A stretch of 64,000 nt of DNA from Whalleya microplaca (Eukaryota > Ascomycota > Sordariomycetes > Xylariales > Xylariaceae), in the NCBI GenBank assembly GCA_022497155.1, contig MU385734.1, positions 434,001 to 498,000 on the forward strand. Direction: 5' to 3'. Shown piece by piece: positions 49,570 to 60,356 of this stretch. A program made the position numbers and the translations under genes. The notes below the pieces were generated by a model. The model did no database searches, was not told the origin of the DNA, and was given only the letters and a program-made list of their open reading frames with translations. Numbering within the stretch: position 1 is the stretch's first letter; each line of letters starts with the position of its first letter.

Positions 49570-50296
49570 ACTTTTTGCTATGTATGTAACCCTGAGGCGA
49601 AGTGGGATCCTTGGACAACGCCAGTTGATCCTTTTCCTCTGCCAGCTTGCAATCGGTCATCGGCTCAGCCGATCATCTGCGCCGACGGCCTTGCACTAGC
49701 TGTAGCCTGTCAATTATTTGTCTCTTTTTTGGCTCGAATGCACCGCCTCGGCTGCTCGGTTGGACTACGAGCTACTACACTTGACGGGGCCTCCAGCTCT
49801 GTTAGTACCGAGCTAGAGCCTAGCACCACTACCTTAGTCATTCGTCTACAGCGCATCTTAGTTCTCTCTCATGTTCTGTTAATCCATTTCGTCATATACA
49901 TGTATGCCCCGACTGTTTACTGAATAGTTGCGTCCTCGCAGAAACAGCCCAGCTTGAAAGCTACCTCGCCGACAACCGTACCGCCAACTACACCGCCGAT
50001 CGCAGCCGAGCCCTTGCCAAACCCAGCAGCATCGTCGAAGTCGGCTTCAGCCTACCTAGTTGCCCAGAGCCGTGCGAGAGGGGTTGGCACCACGAGCTGT
50101 CCGATCTCCGCCTTCCAATAATCTCATCGAGCAGACGAAATTTACCAGGATCATAGCGATGTGTCTGTAGGCCCATGGTCGTCACCGATCGCATAGGCGC
50201 TCCGCAGCATCCAGAACGCCAACAACACTTTCTGCCAACCGTCCCCGCCGTCTATATTGCCCGCAGATCGCATAAGTCCCGCAACGTATCTACGAG

Positions 50297-51643
50297 ATGG
50301 GGGTGTGTATGAGCTCGAATAAGGAAGTGGAGGAGCAAAAAAAGCGAAGTCAAGCGATTGACCGAGCGCTTGACGAGGATTCGAAGAGGTTGCGGCGAGA
50401 ATGCAAGATCCTACTGCTCGGTGAGTCTTCGTTGGTTGCGAACTGACCCGCGTCGCACGGTACTGATGAGCATCACTTCAAGGCTCTGGCGAGAGCGGAA
50501 AGTCGACCATTGTTAAGCAGATGAAGATTATCCACCTGAAAGGCTATTCGGAAGATGAATTGTATAACTACCGAGCGACGGTCTTCAAGAACCTAATCGA
50601 ATGCGCCAAAGCCGTCATCATTGCAATGGATCAATTTGATATCGAACCGAGTAGTGAGGAAACTAAGGAATACTCTGAATACCTGCTGGGATATACCGTC
50701 GAGTCAGGCCCGTCAGCACACATGGAACCGAAGGTCGGGACAGCGGTACAGGCATTATGGCACGATCCTAGCATCGAGCGGCTTATGCAACACTCTACCG
50801 AGTTCTACTTGATGGATTCCGCTGGATAGTAAGTGGACATTTACTACATAGCCGAGTCTAACCCACTGACCGTCTTGATAGCTTCTTTGACGAAGTACCA
50901 CGTATATGCGCTCCAGATTATCTACCGAACGAGATGGATGTCCTTCGTGCACGAACGAAGACCACGGGTATCTACGAGACCCGATTCCAGATGGGTGCAC
51001 TGAGCATCCAGTAAGTCGCCTGATACTAGCTTCTCCTATCTACGGTACGGGACTGACCCAGTCCGTCTAGCATGTTCGATGTCGGAGGACAGAGAAGTGA
51101 ACGGAAGAAATGGATCCATTGTTTCGAAAATGTGACATCGATCATATTCTGTGTGGCATTGAGCGAATACGACCAAGTGCTGCTTGAAGAAAGTAGCCAG
51201 GTATGATCACAGCTTCTCCTGGTACCGGAGCGCGGGGCTTACTAATGCCTCGACAGAATCGGATGATGGAAAGCTTACTCCTTTTTGACTCCGTCGTCAA
51301 CTCGAGATGGTTCATGAGGACAAGTATAATACTGTTCCTGAACAAGGTCGACATTTTTAAGGTTAAGCTTCCGAGATCACCGTTAGGGAACTATTTCCCA
51401 GACTACTCTGGCGGCAACGATGTGAACAAGGCGGCCAAATATTTACTTTGGAGGTTCAATCAGGTCAACAGAGCCCATTTGAACCTGTATCCTCAGTATG
51501 TCAAGTTATGAGATTCTATATCTCCAGCCGCTAACATCCTCAGTTTAACCCAAGCAACGGATACATCCAACATTCGTTTGGTTTTCGCAGCAGTGAAAGA
51601 AACGATACTCAACAATGCGCTTAAGGATTCGGGCATTTTGTGA
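50297..51643 (+). CDS. gna-3: Heterotrimeric G-protein alpha subunit, group III (GNA-3 type)
   Basis: Six exons: 50297-50420, 50483-50828, 50882-51010, 51071-51200, 51257-51495 and 51544-51643, giving 355 aa, the normal length. The N-terminus MGVCMSS has G2 for myristoylation and C4 for palmitoylation. The P-loop GSGESGKS is at 42-49. Switch [13 protein letters not shown], switch [19 protein letters not shown] and TQATDT follow in order, all intact. The C-terminus LKDSGIL and the whole body fit the fungal group III class (GNA-3, GanB). This class activates adenylate cyclase and controls cAMP/PKA, carbon sensing, germination and conidiation. The C-terminus has no pertussis-toxin cysteine, as expected for this group. 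Glycogen phosphorylase is the next gene downstream on the same strand. Confidence 0.96.
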
Positions 51644-52902
51644 TTTCGTCTCTTTTTTTTCATCTCTTCTTAAGTCTAGAACTCGGGTTCCTCTTGTCTC
51701 TTATCGAAGGCAAGACTCAAAAGCATCGGGAAGGAGTTTAGGCAGGGATGTCTCGACTTTCTATTCTTTTTCGGCAAGGCGTTTGGGGCTCAGCGAATCT
51801 CACGGGCTTCAATATCCTTTACGGTATACAGGACGATGCGGGCGTACGGAGAGGATACGGTCGCGCAAGATGCTTGGAGAGGGACGGAATCCTACTTAGA
51901 GGGTATTACCCAATACCCAGCAGCCGCTGCCTACTACATCCGATATAGAAGTGGTACTCAGCAAGGCAGACGACACTGAGACTCACTCGTCCTGATGGGT
52001 CTGAGGAGGAGGAGGAACGGTGATAGCCTGGGTTGGCTGCCAAACAGTCTCACGAGATATTTCGCTTATGGAACAGAGGGACAACGGCTGGCGCATAATG
52101 ATGTGTGGTAAGCCCTTGATTCTCATGGATGTCATGAATATAGCGGCGGATTATAGGCATTGGTGGCGTGTTGCTTGGGACGTTGAATCGCACGTGTGTC
52201 TACAAACCCTATGCCTTTGGGACTACTAGATACACTCGTATACTCAATTCGGTCAGGAGTTGGAATGCGCAATGACGAATTAGTGGTATACGCGCACTCC
52301 GTCGTATAGGAGCGACACACAAGAGCCAATACAAGGCCAACAATAATACGCAACTAAACACCAACACGCACAATTTTCATCCTTGCATGTGATACGGCGA
52401 CGCAGCCATGCATACATTAGGTAATTTAACACTATATGAAACACACCTCTTGTGTACCTAGGCAGTTCGTGACGACGGCACGACGCACAACGGCAATTCC
52501 GAGATTGTGTTGAGCTCTGTGGATAGAGAGCACAGGCCCTTAAATTTTCTCATCTTCTCACTTTCTCGAAACCCATCAGTAATTCATGGGTTGTTGAGAC
52601 TGTCGCTCGCTGTCGAAGACAACGGTCGTAAACAAGTAGTCAACGAAGCCTTACTCAGTGCCTCCTCACATGGGGCCCTAGTCCCCCGACGTCTCGAGGT
52701 AAGACATGTCGATGCAAATATGAGCCGAAATGGCAGGGGTAACAGGCGCTACCTAGCCCGAAGATGGTGTGTTGCATAGGTACGGCTTACCTACCTGCAA
52801 GTGCGCAAACCGGCACAGGTCTGGTCTAGAAGACTGAGGAGGCGGCAGCAGCAGGACAACCACCTCCTGAGTATACATACATACATACCTGTGTGTGTTC
52901 GT

Positions 52903-52923
52903 GTTGTTGTTGTTGTTGTTGTT
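52903..52923. repeat. (TTG)7 microsatellite
   Basis: A TTG trinucleotide run. Confidence 0.9.
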
Positions 52924-53985
52924 CGTCGTGTGTATCGGCAATGTGGAAAATCGCAGAAGATAGTGCGATGGATAGGTGTGTCGCAGCCCTGTCTGTCAGG
53001 CGAACGATTTCTTTCGATTTCTTCGATTTGTTCCGCACGGCCAAGGTAGCATCCAGCAAGCGTTATGACATAGCCCTTTTCTCGAACGGTGTCGCAAATC
53101 ATCCGACCTACCTACCTACGAGGGTCTTGGTATGCATGGCGTCTGCAGCTGCTAGTCGCACACATTGCCTGCCTTTCGAGACAGCGGTAACGGTTCTGGT
53201 TAGGTAGGTAGGTGATGGATTGTTGCGTGCCTTGCCGGCCGCGATATCGTGAAGGAATCAGATGTCTACCTATTCTGTAGGTTCCTTCATACATACATGA
53301 TACATTGTTGTAAGAGTTCGGATGTCGGATAACTGCGACATATATGTAGTCTACCTAAGATAGGTAGTAGTTTAGTGGGTTAGAGATCTCTGTACGTCAT
53401 TGGAGTCCGGAGAAAAAGATCCATCTCATGATAAGGCACAGGTAAAGATGGTTCGACTATGATATACTATGTACCTAGCAGCAGCCTGGCAGCCCTGGCT
53501 ATCCGAATTCTAGGGGGGATCCTCTGCTATGGAGATAGCCGATTTCCCCTACGCGTCTTGATAGGCACTCCGGCCTAGCTGTACTGTGTAGCTGCTAGAG
53601 GCTCTGGCGCAATAGGTCGTACTACAAACAACATGCCACTCCGGTGTATATCGGTGGAGACGCTTCCACGCTTCCGACTTGCACCCCGCACTTGCACCTA
53701 CAGATGGAATCGACTAGGTTAACGCCTGACAGCGCTGCAGGCGGGCGCTCCAGTTGGAGTCCAGTGATCACTTCTCCCAATGCGAACAGCATCCATAGCG
53801 CCTGCAGCCTGCCTGCATCTTGCCATGGCGGGAACCGAACGCTTCCAATTTATCCCTACCTAACCTAGGTACTTACATGACACCCGTGGACGTTCAATAC
53901 ATACATAGACACACCAAGAGCACGAGAGCTTGACGTCGTCATCGTGCTTCTCCCTTCCTACTCCATTGTATCTCCACCAGGCGCG

Positions 53986-53990
53986 AGGGG
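53986..53990 (+). promoter_or_regulatory. Candidate stress-response element (AGGGG)
   Basis: AGGGG about 660 bp upstream of the glycogen phosphorylase ATG; the complementary CCCCT form occurs at 54345-54349. In yeast, GPH1 is induced through such elements. Five-base motifs occur by chance, so this is only suggestive. Confidence 0.25.
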
Positions 53991-54436
53991 AACTACATAC
54001 TTAAGTACATACTAGGTTATAGCTTGGTAGGTAGGGCAGTCTAAGTCCAGGTCTGCCGTAAATAAATAGACTATCAGCCTACCTGTTTGTTTTTCGTCTC
54101 CTTTTATCTTCTTCTTAACCTCCTGCCTAGCTTCGTTCTCATATCCTCTTCTTTACTGTTGGATTGACTTTTATTATTCCTATCGCCATCTGTGGGAAAG
54201 GGTGTGTGGTGTCGACGACGACAGATAGTCTCTGAGTATCCAGCAAGAAGTGCTGCTGCCCCGCGTTGATCGGTGATCGTCGGGATCGAAGCCCCAAGCT
54301 ATCCAAGCTCCCTCTCCATCCGAAGCTCCTATCGACAACCCCGCCCCCTCATTCCTCATTCCTCCGTGTGTAATCGCCGCTCTCATCACTAGAAACGAGT
54401 ATCTCACTGGTCAATTGCCCTGCTTATCGTTGTCTG

Positions 54437-54573
54437 GTATGTCAATGTCATGCCAACAACACATAATCTTGCGTGCCTAGCTATCCTAGCTATCCTACAT
54501 AGCAAGCAGATGTAGTAAAGAAGAGTTATTCCTTTGTCTCATGTGCTAATGTGTCTTGCTTGTTTCTAAATAG
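54437..54573 (+). other. Probable 5' UTR intron of glycogen phosphorylase
   Basis: Donor TCTG|GTATGTC and acceptor TTTCTAAATAG| bound 137 nt that end 76 bp before the start codon. Both sites fit fungal consensus. There is no coding constraint to confirm them. Confidence 0.45.
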
Positions 54574-54649
54574 CTCCGTTTACTCTATTGCTTCATCTGT
54601 CTCTCCAATTATAGCCAATTGAAGTCGCTCTTCCACTTGCGACTTCAAC

Positions 54650-57600
54650 ATGTCTGCCTCCTCCGAGCAGCGTCTGCCCGCCAGGGAGCGACGTCCTTCG
54701 ACGGGCGCCCCTATCGTCGACATTGTCGGTTCCGTTAGCCCCGCCGGCATCTCTCGGCCCAAACACAAGCGTACATTCACGGGCTTTGGGGCTGGCGAGA
54801 TCAAGAGCGTCGAAGGTATATAGACACTCTTTTCTATGCTGTGTAACTTGCGTATTCTGATTATACGCATCTCAGTATATTAGTATAGTCTTATGTAACT
54901 TGACACATTACTGATTCCCTTTATATAGCATCGATCCCAGAGCCTCAACGTGACGCATGGACCAAGAACCATTTCGAGGGCTTCAAGTCGAAAGAGGAGT
55001 TCGAGAAAGAGGTCGTTCGCCATGTCGAGACCACCTTAGCTCGCAGCATGTTCAACTGCGATGAGTCAGCCGCCTACTCGGCCACCGGCTTAGCGCTTCG
55101 TGACCGCTTGGTCTCGGAGTGGAACAAGACGCAACAGCGCCAAACGTTTACTGATAGCAAACGAGTCTACTATCTCAGTTTGGAGTTCCTGATGGGGCGT
55201 GCTTTGGACAATGCTATACTTAATGTTGGAACCAAAGATATTGCCAGGGGTAAGGCGTTACCGGTCCACGACGAGTCGCATGAATCAGTCAGGCTAACTT
55301 TGCCGCAGAGGGTCTCTCTGAGCTAGGCTTCAGGATCGAGGACATTATTGGCCAGGAACACGATGCTGCGCTGGGCAATGGCGGTCTTGGCCGACTGGCA
55401 GCTTGCTTCTTGGACAGTCTTGCATCTTTGAACTTCCCCGCCTGGGGTTATGGGTTAAGATACCGCTATGGTATTTTCAAACAGGAGATCATCGACGGAT
55501 ACCAAGTAGAGGTCCCGGACTATTGGCTTGACTTTAACCCCTGGGAGTTCCCGAGACATGATGTCACAGTTGACGTGAGTTGCTAGCAGAAGAGGACAGT
55601 CAGCCCCTATTTAGATTACGTTGCTGAACAAGAGACGCAGATCCAATTCTACGGCTATGTCCGCAAGGCTCAAGATGAGAATGGAAAGGCGGTGGCTTAC
55701 TGGGAGGCTGGCGATACCGTCACCGCCGTAGCTTACGACGTTCCAATTCCTGGCTACGCGACACCTTCTACCAACAACCTGCGGTTGTGGTCCAGCAGGG
55801 CTGCCAGCGGCGAATTCGACTTCCAGAAGTTCAATAGTGGAGACTACGAGAGCTCAGTAGCTGACCAGCAGAGAGCTGAAACCATCAGCGCCGTATTATA
55901 TCCCAATGACAACCTCGACCGCGGAAAGGAGTTGCGCCTCAAGCAGCAATACTTCTGGGTGGCCGCATCTCTCTATGATATCGTTCGCCGTTTCAAGAAG
56001 ACCAAGAGAGCCTGGAGCGAGTTCCCTGACCAGGTCGCAATCCAGCTCAATGATACTCACCCGACACTCGCCATTGTCGAGCTTCAGCGAATCTTGGTGG
56101 ATCTGGAGGGCCTTGAATGGGATGAGGCGTGGAACATTGTCACATCGACAGTGAGTTTCTGTATCAACTTCACCCGTCTTGGATATGCTAACTAGATTCA
56201 AGTTTGGCTACACGAACCACACCGTTCTGCCTGAGGCTCTTGAGAAGTGGCCCGTCGGTTTAGTACAACATCTCCTACCCCGACACCTTCAAATTATCTA
56301 CGATATCAACCTATTCTTCCTTCAAAGTGTGGAGAAGAAGTTCCCCAACGACCGGGACATCTTGCGCCGAGTTTCGATTATTGAGGAATCTCAGCCGAAG
56401 ATGGTCCGCATGGCATACCTAGCTGTTGTTGGTTCTCACAAAGTCAACGGTGTGGCCGAGCTCCATTCCGATCTTATCCAAACGACGATTTTCAAGGATT
56501 TTGTTGCCATCTTTGGCGCTGACAAATTTACCAACGTCACAAACGGTATAACACCGCGAAGGTGGCTACATCAAGCAAACCCCCGACTTTCAGAACTGAT
56601 CGCTGCCAAGACTGGCGGCTACGACTTCTTGAAGGATCTCTCCTTGCTCAACAAGTTGGAGGCGTTTGTTGATGACAAGGAGTTCAGGAAGGAATGGGCT
56701 GAAATCAAGTACGCCAACAAGGTCCGCCTGGCTAAGTATATCAAGGAGGCCAACAACATCACCGTCAATCCGTCATCTCTATTCGACATTCAAGTAAAGA
56801 GGATTCACGAGTACAAGCGACAGCAATTAAATATCTTCGGCGTCATCTCCCGATATCTAAAGCTCAAGGCCTTGAGCCCCGAAGAGAGGAAGAAGCAGCT
56901 GCCTCGCGTCTCGATCTTCGGTGGAAAGGCCGCACCCGGCTACTGGATGGCCAAGCAGATAATTCACCTCATCAACAACGTCGGCGCCGTTGTGAACAAG
57001 GACCCAGATATTGGTGACCTCTTGAAGGTTGTGTTCCTGGAGGACTATAATGTTAGCAAGGCGGAGATGATCACCCCTGCCTCTGATCTGAGCGAGCATA
57101 TCTCGACTGCTGGCACTGAGTGAGTCTTGTAGTATTGCCTAATTGTGATCGATGACTAACAGTTACGACAGGGCATCCGGAACCAGCAACATGAAATTTG
57201 TGCTGAACGGCGGTCTGATTATTGGAACCTGCGATGGAGCCAACGTGAGTTACCAACTAAGTACCTAGGTAGCGAGGCATATCTGCTCACACGCTTTAGA
57301 TCGAAATCACGCGCGAGATCGGCCAAGAGAACATCTTCCTCTTCGGCACGCTCTCAGAGGACGTCGAAGACCTGCGGCACGCGCACACGTACGGCACGCA
57401 CGCGGTGGACCCGGGGCTGGCCGAGGTGTTCGCGGCGATCCAGGGCGGGACGTTCGGGGACGCGAACGACTTCAACGCGCTGGTGTCGGCGGTGCGGGAC
57501 CACGGCGACTACTACCTGGTGTCGGACGACTTCCAGTCGTACCTGGACACGCAGAAGATGGTGGACGACGAGTACCGCAACCAGGACGAGTGGGTGTCGA

Positions 57601-57701
57601 AGACGATCCGCAGCGTCGCGCGCATGGGCTTTTTTTCCTCGGACCGCTGCATCAACGAGTACGCCGAGGGCATCTGGAACGTCGAGCCCTTGGCCGTGTA
57701 G
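54650..57701 (+). CDS. gph1: Glycogen phosphorylase
   Basis: Seven exons: 54650-54815, 54929-55249, 55309-55574, 55641-56150, 56203-57119, 57172-57244 and 57300-57701, giving 884 aa, a normal length. The enzyme releases glucose-1-phosphate from glycogen in the cytosol. Visible signatures are [60 protein letters not shown] and the pyridoxal-phosphate site [15 protein letters not shown], with the Schiff-base lysine at K735. Near the N-terminus RRPS (R14-S17) matches a PKA site, in line with activation of yeast Gph1 by N-terminal phosphorylation. Every junction keeps phase and rebuilds the family sequence. The last exon (57345-57700) is far more GC-rich at third positions than the others. Candidate stress elements and a 5' UTR intron lie upstream. 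Confidence 0.96.
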
Positions 57702-58398
57702 GATTCCGCCGCGGGAGCGGGAGCGGGAGCGGGAGCGGGAGGGGGGCAAAAGGGGTGTGCATTGTGTCCGCCGGAGGGGAGGGATAACATAGCCGAGCTT
57801 TTTGAAAGCTCTGTCTTGCATACATAGGTAGGCAAGGGGAATGAGGAGGCATTAGGCCGAGAAAGGGAAACATGATGGGGCAGGGTAGTGGTACTTTTTG
57901 AATTCTCTTCCTAGGAACACGGATTAGGGAGAACAAACAGGTCACGTTTATGAGAGAGTATGGGTCACGAGTAGCATTTCGAAATATCAAATCAACCTTC
58001 TACCTAAGTTACCTTCGTCGTAGGTCTAAAGTTCTGTTACTGGGATAGTGGTGAGCCGGCTGTAGTCGGGGTGTTGTGGTGTGTTTCGTGAATAGGGGCT
58101 TCTTGTGGCTGCTGTATCCACTTGAAGAGTTCAAGGTTGCTTGCTCGCCGGCTACTATATCTTTGACCGATTCCACCAAGTTGGATGCTCCCGGTTGTCC
58201 TACTTTTGCGACAAGCAAGTCCCTAGGTAAGGGCATCTCTTGCGACAGCATCATGTAGCCTTAGTCAGGTACAACATAAGGTAGATTGGCTCTATGTTGA
58301 GCTGTTATTCTATTATCGTCTTAGAGTGAAAACTTTATAATGACTTGACCGGGGCTCATTCTACTGTAGCGAAATTGCCTATATCATACTTAATCATA
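57702..58398. other. Convergent intergenic region
   Basis: 3' flanks of gph1 (+) and the thioesterase (-). It begins with the GGGAGC repeat at 57713-57741. No gene seen. Confidence 0.6.
57713..57741. repeat. (GGGAGC)n hexamer repeat
   Basis: Almost five tandem copies starting 12 bp after the gph1 stop codon. Confidence 0.92.
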
Positions 58399-59394
58399 TC
58401 ATAACCGTGCCCCCGGCGTTTCACTCAGCGCTTCTTGAAGACAAGACATGACGAGCCGTCCGGTCGCGAAATCCCAAAATCGCTGCTGTAACAAGATACG
58501 CCCATCGGCGCCCCCTGACGTACCACTCTCGCAGACCATCCACTCATTAGCCTTAGGCGTCGGGCTATGGAGTAAGATGTGATGGGTGAGGGTGGTGCTC
58601 ATAGCCAGGCTCTGCATGTTCTCTGGCACCGCCTCCCAATTCGTTAATAAGGCAAGCTCGAGAAGATTGACATCGGACACGAAAGCCATGCAAGCAGACT
58701 GGATGGCCTGGGACTCCGTTGCGAGTAGGGCCGAGCGGACGAACCCGCGCGCACGCATCTGCAAAGGCTGCTGGGCTGGTTCGAAGGGCAGGAGTCGCCA
58801 CTCAAATGGTTCGCCATCGTCCGTACCATCGGCAGACGACTCAGGCGACCCCTGGGCTTGGAAGCCGAACTGTCGGAATCCTTGCCTGGGGACGTCGTAA
58901 GGGGACGTACCATCAACCGCGGGCATGGGATCGCAGTAGGTCAGAACGCCGTCGCTGTCGCCAGACTTCTGGAAGGAAAGGATGGCCGTGTAGAGACAAC
59001 GGCCGTCGCGAGCGCCCTGCGTGGCTCGCACCGTGCGGGTGGCGAACCGGCGCCCGTCGGCCGTGCGGTCGACCTGGTAATCGACCTTGAGGTCGGCCTT
59101 GATGGGCCGCAGAAAGGAAGACTGGGACGAGTAGAGGTTGAAACCCGGGGCCACTGTTGCGGCGGCTGCGGACACGGCCTGGCTGATGATTGAACCGCCA
59201 AATGCATTGCCGCCTATTTGGTGGACTAGGGGCCTGGCATTCGGGGATTTGGTGTTAGTACGTCACTTCAGAAATGACACCGGTGAACCGAAATGTGCTC
59301 GAGAGACGAACCCATGATTGGAATAGATGTCAGGTCCTAATTCGGGTCTTTGGTCGACAGAAACCAGCGTCTGGAGGGCAGAGTTTCGGGCCAT
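58399..59394 (-). CDS. Acyl-CoA thioesterase (TesB/ACOT8-like, double hotdog), probably peroxisomal
   Basis: Two minus-strand exons, 59312-59394 and 58399-59233, give 305 aa. The first hotdog domain shows HQIGGNAFGGSIISQA (about 32-47) and LYSSQSSFLRP. The middle holds RFATRTVRATQ and the Phe/Pro-rich linker. The second hotdog holds AFVSDVNLLELALL and MSTTLTHHILLHSP (the catalytic-side Asp/Thr region), ending WDFATGRLVMSCLQEAL. Such enzymes hydrolyse acyl-CoA to free acid and CoA. The last three residues, ARL, fit the PTS1 tripeptide, so a peroxisomal site and a link to beta-oxidation are likely. The intron has a TACTAAC branch point and joins in phase 2. Exon 1 begins MARNSALQTLVSV. Neighbours to the right are relics of an MFS transporter and a P450. 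Confidence 0.87.
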
Positions 59395-59746
59395 GATCGC
59401 CGTTTCTCAGGACGCAATTCTTAAGAACCTGAGTGTCTAAGTGAGATTCATGGCAGCTCCTATATCGCTGAGGCGAAATGATAGCTCTCGGCGCGGTGAT
59501 TTAAGTAAGGCGAACGAATTTATTATATCAGTAAAACTTCAGAGTTGGGTTGTGTTACGCACTTCATGTGGTTGTTTTATTGTGGGTGTCAGGCTGCAGG
59601 GTTCTCTGGGTGTTGGCTTTATAGGTATAGGTAGTGCGCCACATCCCCTGGCGTCAATAACATAGCCCCTATTCCAACTTGGGAATCCCAATAGCGTATA
59701 TTCAACAATTACGAAGCCCCTTTTCTGGTGTAGACTGCATCGTGCC
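59395..59746. other. Thioesterase promoter side
   Basis: Short region between the thioesterase start and the MFS relic; nothing else recognised. Confidence 0.5.
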
Positions 59747-59989
59747 CCGAATTACCCTTTTAATATCGGTGCCCTCGTGTTTGCTGTCGCTAATGACACG
59801 ACGATTGCCGGGTATCTTGTTCAGGGCCTCGGAGGAGGCCTATACGTACTCCAGGATATCATACTGGCTGACATCACAACACTTAAGGAACGGCCATTGT
59901 ATCTGGGCCTCATCTCTATAGCTATGGCTTTGGAAACTATCCTAGGGCCTATGTTAGGAGCCCTGTTCAAGAACTCACATTGGAGAGAG
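59747..59989 (+). pseudogene. Relic of an MFS transporter
   Basis: About 80 codons in one frame read as the middle of a drug:H+ antiporter-type MFS protein. They hold FNIGALVFAVAND, GYLVQGLGGGLYVLQDII, ADITTLKERPLYLGLI and LGPMLGALF, matching transmembrane segments 3-5 with the conserved loop between them. There is no plausible start with segments 1-2 upstream and no continuation after HWREK, where sequence quality of the frame falls off. The intact family has about 500 residues, so this is a fragment. The orientation is opposite to its P450 and thioesterase neighbours. Confidence 0.7.
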
Positions 59990-60356
59990 AAGAGGCCAGT
60001 AGGCAGGGTTTACAAGAAAATGCTTGACATTAACTCCGACTTTGCAAAAACCTTGTAGTGCTTCAGGAATTAGTAGCATATCTAGCTTCGCTGTCTAAGC
60101 TAATTGGTCTAGAACCTTGTTTAAAAATCGGGTTGTAAATACTTATCGAGCTGATAGTATTACGTTCTACCATCCTCATAGGTAAGATTGACATGATAAT
60201 TCGAGGCCTACCTATTCAGAAGTAGGTTTCACTCGATATACTGTTCAAAATTCATCTCCCAACTCTACGGTAGCTGCCTGTGAGGATGCATTGTCGTTAC
60301 TCTCGCCCCTTTTTGGCACTCTCAGCCCAAGGAAAAACCCACTAGGCCATTGTAAC
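59990..60356. other. Region between two relics
   Basis: AT-rich DNA between the MFS fragment and the P450 tail. No coding sequence recognised. Confidence 0.45.

Larger units (their letters stand above)
45066..50296. other. 5.2 kb gene-poor stretch and G-alpha leader
   Basis: No confident gene. The frame 45535-45897 (+) is open but has no ATG at its head. There are microsatellites at 47556-47583, 49009-49025, 49046-49084 and 49544-49569. From about 48700 the sequence is the promoter and leader of the G-alpha gene, with pyrimidine-rich segments. Confidence 0.5.
51644..54649. other. Intergenic region and glycogen phosphorylase leader
   Basis: 3 kb with no recognised gene. It carries many CTACCTA/TAGGTAGG motifs (52780-52796, 53104-53116, 53202-53212, 53352-53370, 53856-53875, 54029-54037), a TTG run at 52903-52923 and candidate stress-response elements. 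A probable 5' UTR intron of the phosphorylase gene spans 54437-54573. Confidence 0.5.
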
